64,000 nucleotides of DNA from Sphingomonas cremea (lineage in GTDB: Bacteria; Pseudomonadota; Alphaproteobacteria; Sphingomonadales; Sphingomonadaceae), in NCBI RefSeq assembly GCF_021502585.1, contig NZ_JAKFGM010000001.1:744001-808000 (forward strand), given 5' to 3'. Each line of letters begins with the position of its first letter. The first letter of the stretch is position 1. The position numbers and the translations under genes were made by a program. The notes under the pieces are model-generated. The model was not told where the DNA came from and did no database searches. It worked only from the letters and a program-made list of their open reading frames with translations. Shown here in pieces: positions 56,364 through 64,000 of the stretch.

Positions 56364-56863
56364 CGGCCTCGGAAGGGATAACGCGCCAGCGTTTCCCACG
56401 GGCCCTCCAGATAACGGTGCAGCGCCAGTCCCGCGAGACCGAGCGGCCGCGGCCGAAAATCGCGCGCAAGCTTCGCCAACAGCGCCCGCGCAATCTTCGG
56501 CGGCACCTTGTTCTGGATGGTTACATGCGGCCGCCACCCCGCCGAATCTTGCGCGCTAAGCAGTCCGTGAAAATGATCGGCAATTTCGTTGCGGATGGAG
56601 TCGAGCTCCTCCGACACGACGCGAATGGCAATTCCGCCACCGAGGTCCATCAACCCCGCCAGGGCGGCGTTCGGCGCTGGTCCTGTGGCGTGCAACGCGA
56701 GCTGGCGCCGGACCTCCTCTTCAGCTGACGGCGGCAGCGCATGGAAGAGCGTTAAATGGACCGACACCCGGTTGAGCTCCGGCGGATAATTGGCCCGTCG
56801 AAGGCCTTCCAGCCAGGCAAAATCATCTGGCGCAAATTCGGCAGTGACGATCAGCGCGCCCAT
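56360..56863 (-). CDS. 2H phosphoesterase (2'-5' RNA ligase family)
   Basis: A 167-residue protein of the 2H phosphoesterase superfamily, whose members act on 2'-5' or cyclic phosphodiester bonds in RNA or nucleotides. The two catalytic H-x-T motifs are seen: HLTLFH near residue 36 and HVTIQNK near residue 112. The spacing fits the LigT/YjcG-like group. It lies 10 bases downstream of kup in the same direction, which does not suggest a shared function. Confidence 0.87.
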   Translation of the reverse strand: MGALIVTAEFAPDDFAWLEGLRRANYPPELNRVSVHLTLFHALPPSAEEEVRRQLALHATGPAPNAALAGLMDLGGGIAIRVVSEELDSIRNEIADHFHGLLSAQDSAGWRPHVTIQNKVPPKIARALLAKLARDFRPRPLGLAGLALHRYLEGPWETLARYPFRGR

Positions 56864-56873
56864 GGCCAGCTGA

Positions 56874-58823
56874 CTAAATCTCCACCTGGCTACCCAATTC
56901 GACGACGCGATTGGTCGGCAGCTTGAAGAACTCCATCGCGCTTTCGGCGTTGCGCAGCATCCAGGCGAACAATTTCTCGCGCCAGATCGCCATCCCCGGC
57001 CGTGCCGACGCGATTAGCGTTTGCCGGGCCAGGAAGAAACTGGTGTCCATCATCTTGAACTGCGGTCCGCATGCCTTGACCTGGGCCAGGGCCGAGGGAA
57101 CGTCGATTTCCTCCATGAACCCATAGCGCAGGATGATCCTGAAGAAGCCAGCGCCATAATCCTTGGTTTCAATCCTGCGTTCGCCCCTGACGAAGGGAAC
57201 GTCCTCGATCCGGACGGTCAGAAGCATGACACGCTCATGCAGCACTTTATTGTGCTTGAGATTGTGCAGCAATGCATGCGGTACGCCGGTCATGGAGGTC
57301 GTCATGAACACCGCCGTTCCCGGCACTCGCGCCGCGCTGGTCGCCGCGGATTTGATGAACACCTCGATCGGCAACGTCGCCTCGGCCATGCGCTCGATCA
57401 TCAACTTGCGGCCCTTGGCCCAGGTTGTGAGGAAGGTGAAGGCGATGGCGCCGATCAGCAGCGGGAACCAGCCGCCAGCGGGCACCTTGAGCAGATTGGC
57501 GCTGAAATAGAGCAGGTCGATCGTGAAGAAGATCGCCAATAGGGGAATGGCTTTCCACGACGGCCACTTCCACAAGGTGAACAGGACGACCGAGATCAGG
57601 ACAGTGTCGATGGCCATCGCGCCGGTGACGGCAATGCCATAGGCCGCGGCCAGGTTCGACGAGGAGCCGAACATGATCACGAGAAGGATGACCATTACCA
57701 GCAGTGCCCAGTTGATTACCGGGATATAGATCTGCCCTGCCGCATGTTCGCTGGTGTGGGTGATCCTGAGACGTGGGATGAAGCCCAGCTGGATCGCCTG
57801 TTGGGTTACTGAGAACGCGCCCGAGATTACCGCCTGGCTGGCAATAATTGTCGCCAGCGTAGCGAGGATAACAAGCGGCAAGCGCAGCATTTCGGGTGCT
57901 AGGAAGAAGAAGGGGTTCTTGACCGTCGCAAGCGCGTCAACGGGGTCTTGCGACAATAGCATTGCGCCCTGCCCCATATAGTTGAGCAGCAGCGCCGGCA
58001 TGACGAAATAGAGCCAGCTGTACTTGATCGGCCGCCGACCGAAATGACCCATATCCGCGTAGAGCGCTTCAGCGCCCGTCACCGCCAGAACGACGCTTCC
58101 CATGGCGATGAATGCACGCAGGGGTTCCGAGAGATAGAATTGGACCGCATTCAACGGGTTGAACATTTCGAGGAACACGGCCGGATGCCGGACGATGTGC
58201 ATTCCACCGAGGACAGCGATCGTGACGAAGTAAATCAGCATGATCGGCCCGAAAAGCGCCCCGACCTTCGCCGTTCCGCGTGCCTGGATCGCGAACAGTC
58301 CTACAAGGATGGCGATCGCGGTTGGGCGAACATAAGGCGCGAAGCCGGCCTGGACCGTTGTCAGGCCCTCCACCGCCGAAAGCACCGAGATCGCCGGTGT
58401 AATCATGCTGTCGCCATAGAACAGGGCAGTAGCAAAGACGCCGAGCATGACGATGCCCATCGTCCACTTCTTCTTTTCGCCCTCGGCTACGGTGCGATTG
58501 ATCAATGCCAACAGGGCGAGGCTGCCACCCTCTCCCTTGTTGTCGGCACGCATGATGATCGTGACATATTTCAACGCCACGATGATCAGCATCGACCAGA
58601 AGATGAGACTTAGTACGCCATAGATGTGCAGCGCGTCGGGCACGAGCGTATGATGCCCGGCAAATGTCTCACGAAAGGCGTAGATCGGCGAGGTGCCGAT
58701 ATCTCCAAACACGATGCCCACCGCACCGACCATCAGCTTGGGAAGGGAGCCGTGGGCGTGGCCTTGGCCGCCAAAATTCTCTTCGGTCGCGACCTCGGCG
58801 GTTCCCGTGGCGGTAATGCTCAT
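56874..58823 (-). CDS. kup: Kup-type potassium uptake protein
   Basis: Inner-membrane K+ transporter, probably K+/H+ symport; 649 residues with about twelve helices and a cytosolic C-terminal domain. [19 protein letters not shown] near residue 35 is the family signature, followed by [16 protein letters not shown] and [41 protein letters not shown] is also typical. The N-terminus (about 25 residues) is polar with His. The gene is followed by the 2H phosphoesterase gene. Confidence 0.95.
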   Translation of the reverse strand: MSITATGTAEVATEENFGGQGHAHGSLPKLMVGAVGIVFGDIGTSPIYAFRETFAGHHTLVPDALHIYGVLSLIFWSMLIIVALKYVTIIMRADNKGEGGSLALLALINRTVAEGEKKKWTMGIVMLGVFATALFYGDSMITPAISVLSAVEGLTTVQAGFAPYVRPTAIAILVGLFAIQARGTAKVGALFGPIMLIYFVTIAVLGGMHIVRHPAVFLEMFNPLNAVQFYLSEPLRAFIAMGSVVLAVTGAEALYADMGHFGRRPIKYSWLYFVMPALLLNYMGQGAMLLSQDPVDALATVKNPFFFLAPEMLRLPLVILATLATIIASQAVISGAFSVTQQAIQLGFIPRLRITHTSEHAAGQIYIPVINWALLVMVILLVIMFGSSSNLAAAYGIAVTGAMAIDTVLISVVLFTLWKWPSWKAIPLLAIFFTIDLLYFSANLLKVPAGGWFPLLIGAIAFTFLTTWAKGRKLMIERMAEATLPIEVFIKSAATSAARVPGTAVFMTTSMTGVPHALLHNLKHNKVLHERVMLLTVRIEDVPFVRGERRIETKDYGAGFFRIILRYGFMEEIDVPSALAQVKACGPQFKMMDTSFFLARQTLIASARPGMAIWREKLFAWMLRNAESAMEFFKLPTNRVVELGSQVEI

Positions 58824-59009
58824 ACTTTAATACAGCCCTCAGGCGCCCCTTGGCGCGGCGCGCCGCCTTAGCCCCTGATCGTTTCAGGCTCAACAGTCCG
58901 TCAACACTGAATTGGGGCTTGCTCCAAAATGCACCGGTAAAAAGGCGCTGTAATCGTCCGAGTTGAGGTCTATAGGGCCGCCACTTTACAAAATCGGAGC
59001 GAGCACATC

Positions 59010-60110
59010 ATGCGCGTCGGAGTACCAAAGGAAATCAAGGTTCATGAATATCGCGTCGGCCTGACGCCAGCGTCAGTGGCGGAACTGGTCGCGGCGGGTC
59101 ATGAGGTGTTCGTCGAGACGAAGGCCGGCACGGGGATCGACTTTTCCGACGCTGCCTATGAGAAGGTAGGTGCCAAGATCCTGCCGACAGCGGCCGACGT
59201 GTTCGCGCAGAGCGACATGATCGTGAAGGTGAAGGAGCCACAGCCCCAGGAAATCGCGATGCTCGAGCCGCGGCACATCCTGTTTACCTACCTCCACCTC
59301 GCTGCGGACAAGGCCCAGGCCGAAGGACTGATGAAGTCAGGTGCGACCTGCATCGCCTATGAAACCGTTACGTCTCGTTCCGGCGCACTGCCGCTGCTCA
59401 AGCCAATGTCGGAAGTTGCGGGCCGGATGTCGGTCCAGGTTGGCGCTCATTATCTTGAAAAAGAACAGGGTGGCCGGGGCGTTCTGCTCGGCGGCGTTCC
59501 CGGCGTGGCGCCGGCCAAGGTTGCAATTCTCGGCGGCGGCGTCGCGGGCGTCAATGCAGCGCAGATGGCGACTGGCATGCGTGCCGACGTTACTATTTAT
59601 GACATCAACAATGATCGGCTGGCAGAGCTGGACATGTTCTTTTCCAGCCAGATCAAGACTGCCTTCGCTTCCAAGGCCGCGATCGCCCAGGCAGTGACGG
59701 AAGCCGAACTGGTCATAGGCGCGGTGCTGGTGCCGGGCGCCGCTGCTCCCAAGCTTGTCACACGTGACATGCTTAAGACGATGAAGCGGGGTTCGGTGCT
59801 GGTAGACATCGCCATCGACCAGGGCGGCTGCTTCGAGACTTCGAAGCCGACCACTCATGACCATCCCGTCTACGAGATCGACGGCGTGATCCATTATTGC
59901 GTTGCCAACATGCCCGGGGCTGTTGCCCGCACGTCAACCTTCGCACTCAACAACGCCACCCTTCCTTTCGCGCTGAAGCTCGCAAATATGGGGGCCGAAG
60001 CGGCGATGGCCGAAGACGCGCATCTGGCCAACGGGCTCAATGTGTCGGGCGGCAAGATTCGGCATGAGGCGGTGGCCGAGGCGCTCGACCTGGCCTACGA
60101 GCCGGCCTGA
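59010..60110 (+). CDS. ald: Alanine dehydrogenase
   Basis: NAD-dependent oxidative deamination of L-alanine to pyruvate and ammonia, or the reverse; 366 residues. MRVGVPKEIKVHEYRVGLTP is the conserved N-terminus. VKVKEPQ holds the substrate Lys near residue 74 and FTYLHLA the catalytic His near 95. The NAD-binding loop is ILGGGVAGVNAAQMA. IDQGGCFETSKPTTHDHPVY completes the active site. A GGAGCGAG site precedes the ATG. Its last 16 bases overlap the convergent ccmI-like gene. Confidence 0.97.
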   Translation: MRVGVPKEIKVHEYRVGLTPASVAELVAAGHEVFVETKAGTGIDFSDAAYEKVGAKILPTAADVFAQSDMIVKVKEPQPQEIAMLEPRHILFTYLHLAADKAQAEGLMKSGATCIAYETVTSRSGALPLLKPMSEVAGRMSVQVGAHYLEKEQGGRGVLLGGVPGVAPAKVAILGGGVAGVNAAQMATGMRADVTIYDINNDRLAELDMFFSSQIKTAFASKAAIAQAVTEAELVIGAVLVPGAAAPKLVTRDMLKTMKRGSVLVDIAIDQGGCFETSKPTTHDHPVYEIDGVIHYCVANMPGAVARTSTFALNNATLPFALKLANMGAEAAMAEDAHLANGLNVSGGKIRHEAVAEALDLAYEPA

Positions 60111-60739
60111 ACTTTCTCGGGGGGTGGTGACTTGGTCGCCGCCCCTCTCGTCATTAATAGCAGGCCGTCTTCAACCATCGGACGCCAGCTGGCATTTGCT
60201 GGGGCGTTGGCCAAGACCTGGCTCCACAGTCGGATGGCCTCATCGGGATTGCCTGAGCGAGCTTCGGCCAGCCCTAGAAAAAAGGGCGGCGCCGGATAAC
60301 CTGGTGCAAGCTGCGCTGCCCGCACATAAGCATAACGGGCCGCAGGACTGAGCGTGCGGCTGTGATCGAACAGCGCATTGCCGAGCCCTACCCACAATTT
60401 ATAGTCGCCCGGGCTCCTTGCAATCTGAGTCCGAAGCAAATTCACCGCATCCTGGGTATTGCCACGGGATGCCAATGCGTCGGCCATATTGAGCCATGTG
60501 TCGGAATAGTCGAACTGCCCCATCAACGCTTGACGTGCGCCCGTGAGCGGCATCGACGGCAGCCGTTCAGCCGATGTGCGTGGGGTTCCGGGCAAGCCAG
60601 GGCTGCCCTGAAGCGAATAGCCGGCGCAGCCGAAAGCAACGGCGGCACCCGCGAGCGTCAGCATCGGCCCACGCAGCTTCAATAGCCACAGCAGTGCGGC
60701 AGTTAGCAGCGCCAACAAGGCAAGCCAGGCGAAACCCAT
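60095..60739 (-). CDS. ccmI: Tetratricopeptide cytochrome c biogenesis protein (CcmI/CycH-like)
   Basis: Apocytochrome-handling factor at the end of the ccm operon; 214 residues from the ATG at 60739, next to the ccmH stop. Two N-terminal membrane helices (about residues 2-20 and 27-45) are followed by TPR-like repeats: YSDTWLNMADALASRGNTQDAVNLL, LWVGLGNALFDH and PPFFLGLAEARSGNPDEAIRLW. Such domains bind the apocytochrome C-terminus. It is shorter than classical CcmI, so the assignment leans on gene order. Confidence 0.82.
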   Translation of the reverse strand: MGFAWLALLALLTAALLWLLKLRGPMLTLAGAAVAFGCAGYSLQGSPGLPGTPRTSAERLPSMPLTGARQALMGQFDYSDTWLNMADALASRGNTQDAVNLLRTQIARSPGDYKLWVGLGNALFDHSRTLSPAARYAYVRAAQLAPGYPAPPFFLGLAEARSGNPDEAIRLWSQVLANAPANASWRPMVEDGLLLMTRGAATKSPPPEKVQAGS

Positions 60740-61143
60740 CAGCTGCGCCTCCTCACCATCCGCTTGCGCAGCAGCCAGGCGCCGGCCAGCAAGAAGATCA
60801 GTGGGGCTGCCCAAAGCGGCCAGGTGACTGGCTCAACCGGCGGACGATAGCTGACCCAATTGCCATAGCGCGCGATCAGCCAGCGACGGACCGTCTCCGG
60901 CTTTTCTCCAGCGGCTATCCGCTGACGCACCAGGGCCCGCATGTCGCCAGCCATTTCGGCATTGCTGTCGGCAATCGACTGACCCTGGCAGACCAGGCAG
61001 CGCAATTCTTCCATCAATGCCTTGGCCTGGGCTTCCTGCCGCGGATCTGGAAGCTGTTCATTAGCCCACCGTGCAGGCGGCAGTTCGCTATCCGCCCAGG
61101 CCGGCGCAGCCACCAGCAACAGGAAGGCAAACCAGTGCTTCAC
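60739..61143 (-). CDS. ccmH: Cytochrome c-type biogenesis protein CcmH
   Basis: Thiol-redox component that keeps the apocytochrome CxxCH motif reduced for haem attachment; 134 residues. The GTG at 61143 is preferred: it overlaps the upstream stop (GTGA), has GGGAGG upstream and gives a signal peptide ending APAWA. The redox motif LRCLVCQGQSI is near residue 50. A C-terminal membrane helix (WPLWAAPLIFLLAGAWLL) anchors it on the periplasmic side. Confidence 0.94.
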   Translation of the reverse strand: MKHWFAFLLLVAAPAWADSELPPARWANEQLPDPRQEAQAKALMEELRCLVCQGQSIADSNAEMAGDMRALVRQRIAAGEKPETVRRWLIARYGNWVSYRPPVEPVTWPLWAAPLIFLLAGAWLLRKRMVRRRS

Positions 61144-61667
61144 TTTGCTGCCTCCCACTCCTGGACGATCATCGCCACGTCACCAGGCTCAATCGGGCCC
61201 ATATGCTGGTAGCGAACGACACCGCGCCCATCGATAACGAAAGTCTCCGGTACTCCCGATGAGCCAAGCGCAAGTTGGACTTGGCTTTCCGGATCCGCGC
61301 CAATTCGGTCAAATGGGTCACCATTGCGCTCGATAAAGGCCGCGACATCCTCCGGCCGGTCTCGCACAGCGATGGCATCGATCGGCAATCCGCGGTGCTT
61401 GAGCTCGGTCAGCAATGGCGCTTCGGCAATGCATGGCACGCACCAGCTCGCAAAAACGTTGATCAGGCGGGGCCGGCCGCTTGAGAAGTCTGCCGAGGAC
61501 AAGCCCTGCCTCCCCGGGATTGCGGGTGCAAGTGCGAAGGTCGGAACGGGCTGGCCAATCATCTTCGACGGAATCTTTTGGTCGGCCGGACTGCTCAACC
61601 GCCAGGCGACGGCCCCGACGAAGGCGATCAATACCAGCAGCGGCAGGAAGCGAAGAGCGCGGTTCAA
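61140..61667 (-). CDS. ccmG: Thiol:disulfide interchange protein CcmG/DsbE
   Basis: Membrane-tethered periplasmic thioredoxin-like protein of cytochrome c maturation; 175 residues from a TTG at 61667 that overlaps the ccmF stop (TTGA). An N-terminal helix (FLPLLVLIAFVGAVAW) is followed by the DsbE-type domain with the redox motif SWCVPC near residue 75. The cis-Pro lies in SGVPETFVID, and the group-specific GRGVVRYQHMGPI follows. Fourth position and overlaps fit the operon. Confidence 0.94.
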   Translation of the reverse strand: MNRALRFLPLLVLIAFVGAVAWRLSSPADQKIPSKMIGQPVPTFALAPAIPGRQGLSSADFSSGRPRLINVFASWCVPCIAEAPLLTELKHRGLPIDAIAVRDRPEDVAAFIERNGDPFDRIGADPESQVQLALGSSGVPETFVIDGRGVVRYQHMGPIEPGDVAMIVQEWEAAK

Positions 61668-63586
61668 GCGAAGGCCTCCTCGCCGAGTATCCGCTGGCGA
61701 CGTTCTCGGGTCAGACGGCCTAGCAAAGCTAATGTGCCGCCCAGTGCAATCAATATGCCACCCAGCCAGATCAGGGTGACGAACGGCTTCCACCACAATC
61801 GCAATTGCCAGCGCCCTTGGCCGTCCTGTTCGCCCAACACCGCATAGAGCTGGCCATTCCAGCTAGTGTCGATGGCAGCCTCGTTGGTCGTCGTCGGTGG
61901 CTCGGCAAAGAAGCGGCTTTGCGGTTCGAGGATCGTCACGCCCAACCCCCGCGAAGCACGAAGTTCAGCCTCGAGCGCCGACCAGTTCGGCCCCGCCACG
62001 GGCGTCACGTCGCGGAACTCGACCAGCCAGGGCCCAATTTCGATCCGGTCGCCGAGCCGGGCAACCGCGAGCTTCTCTTCGGTGAACGCGCTGTCCGATG
62101 CCATACCGAGAATCGCAACGGCAACGCCGAAATGCGCCAGCGCCATGCCCCATACGGCAAGCGGCGTTCGGCGGAGCGATCGACCGAACAGCGGTAACAG
62201 ACTTGCAGGCAGCAGGGCGGCACCTATCGACAGGCCTAGGCGAGGCAGCCAGCCGATCTGGGGCGCCAAAATGAAACTCGTGATCAATACAGCCAGCGCG
62301 ACAAGCAGGCCGGGAGCGAGCCGAGGCAGGATTGGCGCCGCATCCCGTCGCCATTTGAGCTGCGGGGCGATCAGCATCAGCCCCGCGAGCAACAGCGCGA
62401 GCGGGCTGGCGACACTGTTAAAATAAGGCGCGCCGACGGACAGTTTTTCGCCCGACGATGCTTCGGCGATCAGCGGGTAAAGCGTGCCAACGAACACAAT
62501 GCCGAGGATTGCCGAAAGAAGCAGGTTGTTCGCTACAAGCCCGCCTTCGCGACTGACAATCTCAAACGGCGCGCCCTCTTTCACATGTGCGATACGAACG
62601 GCGAACAGGGTCAGAGCGCCGCCGATGTAAAGTGCTAGCAGGCAGAGTATGAACGTACCCCGCGTCGGATCGACCGCAAACGCATGAACCGACGTCAGGA
62701 TTCCCGAACGCACCAGGAAGGTACCGATCATCGACAGGGAAAAGGCAATCAGCGCCAACATCATCGTCCAGGCGCGAAGCCCGCCTCGCGCCGCAAGGAC
62801 ATTAATGCTGTGCAATAGCGCAGTCGCGGCCAGCCATGGCATCAGCGAGGCATTCTCGACCGGGTCCCAGAACCACCAGCCACCCCAACCGAGCTCGTAA
62901 TAGGCCCAGTAACTACCAGCGGTGATACCAAGGGTGAGCAAAATCCAGGCGCCAAGCACCCATGGCCGCATGGCCCGAGCGATGGCTGGACCTACCTCGC
63001 TCCGAACCAGGCCGCCGACCGCAAGGCTGAACGCAACCGACAGCCCGACATAACCGAGGTAGAGAGTCGGCGGGTGAAATGCCAAGCCCGGGTCCTGAAG
63101 CAATGGATTGAGACCGCGCCCATCCAAGGGGGCCGGACTCAACCGTTCGAACGGATTTGAAGCAAACAGGAGAAATGCAAAGAAGCCCAGGGCCAACGCC
63201 GCCTGGGCACCGAGCGCCGCACTGAGGGTGCGCTCACCAAGCCGCCGTTCGAACAACGCGACGATGGCACCTGCCACGGCCAGCACTGCCACCCAAAGCA
63301 GCATTGATCCCTCATGGTTTCCCCAGGTGCCAGCAAATTTGTAAAGCCAAGGCTTCTGGCTGTGGCTGTTCTCAAAAACGAGCAGCACGCTCATGTCGCT
63401 GCGCAGAAACAAAAAGATCAGCGCGCCGAAAGCGAACAGGGTCAATAGTCCCTGGGAAAGCGCGAGCGCGCGGACGGTTGAAATGCGACGGCCCTGATCA
63501 CCGCCCAGCCCGCACGCCAACGCAAGCTGCAGCGCCGCAAGTGCGGCTGCCAGCCACAAAGCGGCAAGCCCAGCTTCAGCTATCAC
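61664..63586 (-). CDS. ccmF: Haem lyase CcmF
   Basis: Large membrane subunit of the System I haem ligation complex; 640 residues with about fifteen hydrophobic segments. The tryptophan-rich haem-handling motif WGGWWFWDPVENASLMPWL is near residue 236. NSHSQKPWLYKFAGTWGNHEGSMLLW near residue 73 carries a conserved His, and GLAFHPPTLYLGYVG near 170 another. A periplasmic domain lies near the C-terminus. It overlaps both ccmE and ccmG by 4 bases. Confidence 0.96.
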   Translation of the reverse strand: MIAEAGLAALWLAAALAALQLALACGLGGDQGRRISTVRALALSQGLLTLFAFGALIFLFLRSDMSVLLVFENSHSQKPWLYKFAGTWGNHEGSMLLWVAVLAVAGAIVALFERRLGERTLSAALGAQAALALGFFAFLLFASNPFERLSPAPLDGRGLNPLLQDPGLAFHPPTLYLGYVGLSVAFSLAVGGLVRSEVGPAIARAMRPWVLGAWILLTLGITAGSYWAYYELGWGGWWFWDPVENASLMPWLAATALLHSINVLAARGGLRAWTMMLALIAFSLSMIGTFLVRSGILTSVHAFAVDPTRGTFILCLLALYIGGALTLFAVRIAHVKEGAPFEIVSREGGLVANNLLLSAILGIVFVGTLYPLIAEASSGEKLSVGAPYFNSVASPLALLLAGLMLIAPQLKWRRDAAPILPRLAPGLLVALAVLITSFILAPQIGWLPRLGLSIGAALLPASLLPLFGRSLRRTPLAVWGMALAHFGVAVAILGMASDSAFTEEKLAVARLGDRIEIGPWLVEFRDVTPVAGPNWSALEAELRASRGLGVTILEPQSRFFAEPPTTTNEAAIDTSWNGQLYAVLGEQDGQGRWQLRLWWKPFVTLIWLGGILIALGGTLALLGRLTRERRQRILGEEAFA

Positions 63587-63996
63587 TGGTTCGCCATTTG
63601 CGGCGGCATATAACGTTCGTCATGCTTGGCGAGGATGGTGTCGGCAATGAACAGCCCACCGGGACCGAGCCGCCCTTCGGCGACCACCCCGCTTCCTTCA
63701 CGGAACAGGTCGGGTGTGATGCCGCGGTAGACGACGGCTGTTTCCGCCTTTGTGTCGCTGACCGCAAAGCGAATGGTAAGACCGTCGGGATTGCGCTTGA
63801 GCGATCCTTTGACCACCATTCCGCCGAGCCGCATTGACTTGCCAGGAGCCGTCTTTCCTGCAGCGATGTCGGATGGCGTCACGAAATAGGCCGCGCGATC
63901 CTGCAAGCCCCACATGGCAAACAAGACAGCACCGATCAGGGCAGTGACAGCCAGGATAAGCAGTACCAGACGCTGATGCTTGGGCCGAACCATCAT
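63583..63996 (-). CDS. ccmE: Cytochrome c-type biogenesis haem chaperone CcmE
   Basis: Periplasmic haem carrier, 137 residues, apparently complete within the window. An N-terminal membrane anchor (LVLLILAVTALIGAVLFAMWGL) precedes an OB-fold domain. The covalent haem-binding His is in LAKHDERYMP near residue 126, with the conserved Tyr four residues later. A double ATG opens the protein and either could be used. It overlaps ccmF and heads the visible ccm genes. Any further upstream member would be outside the window. Confidence 0.95.
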   Translation of the reverse strand: MMVRPKHQRLVLLILAVTALIGAVLFAMWGLQDRAAYFVTPSDIAAGKTAPGKSMRLGGMVVKGSLKRNPDGLTIRFAVSDTKAETAVVYRGITPDLFREGSGVVAEGRLGPGGLFIADTILAKHDERYMPPQMANQ

Positions 63997-64000
63997 TGTC

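Overview
The window looks like a chromosomal segment of a sphingomonad (Alphaproteobacteria, Sphingomonadales), GC-rich and almost fully coding. The pointers are the ntrY-ntrX-hfq-hflX-mazG order, an Hfq made of two fused Sm domains, direct-repeat GAAC-N7-GAAC LexA-type boxes, TonB-dependent receptors, and a bamA-skp-fabZ envelope cluster without the usual lpxD. The last point fits a group whose outer membrane carries glycosphingolipids in place of LPS. I see no insertion sequence, prophage, CRISPR array or rRNA. Most of the window is conserved core genome.

Layout. 1-4.2 kb: ntrY (truncated by the window edge), ntrX, tandem hfq, hflX, meeting mazG head-on. 5-12.7 kb: a leftward run with an aspartyl protease, an MBL hydrolase, TatD, metG, holB, tmk, a D,D-carboxypeptidase and a lytic transglycosylase. 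12.8-14.1 kb: tRNA-Ser, an L,D-transpeptidase-like protein and a small coiled-coil lipoprotein. 14.5-20.4 kb: a TonB receptor, glutaryl-CoA dehydrogenase, LemA and a DUF2207 protein. 20.4-21.2 kb: an acetyltransferase and rpmE. 21.2-25.7 kb: a cobalamin riboswitch followed by four overlapping genes (btuB-F-C-D type) for vitamin B12 import.

25.7-36.3 kb is the leftward cluster rpsB-tsf-pyrH-frr-uppS-cdsA-dxr-rseP-bamA-skp-fabZ, joining translation, isoprenoid, phospholipid and outer-membrane assembly. Between rpsB and pssA (36.3-36.8 kb) lie two LexA-type boxes around a TTGACA element, in front of a 72-residue one-pass membrane protein. I consider this probable SOS unit the most interesting point in the window. 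36.8-54.2 kb: pssA and psd (phosphatidylethanolamine), icd, a Kef-type antiporter, a GFA-family protein, alaS, an epimerase, mtgA, dnaE, a secreted DUF1579-like protein, glutathione peroxidase, lolD, lolC and proS.

54.2-54.5 kb holds no protein gene but carries a probable structured small RNA with its own terminator. 54.5-60 kb: a class V aminotransferase, tRNA-Met, DUF3775, a 2H phosphoesterase, kup and ald. 60.1-64 kb: a ccmE-F-G-H-I cytochrome c maturation operon running leftward. Several promoters read by eye (rpsB, rpmE, proS, tRNA-Ser) share a TTG-type -35, a 17-base spacer and a -10 beginning TAGG. All calls come from reading the sequence and from recalled family knowledge; no database search was run.
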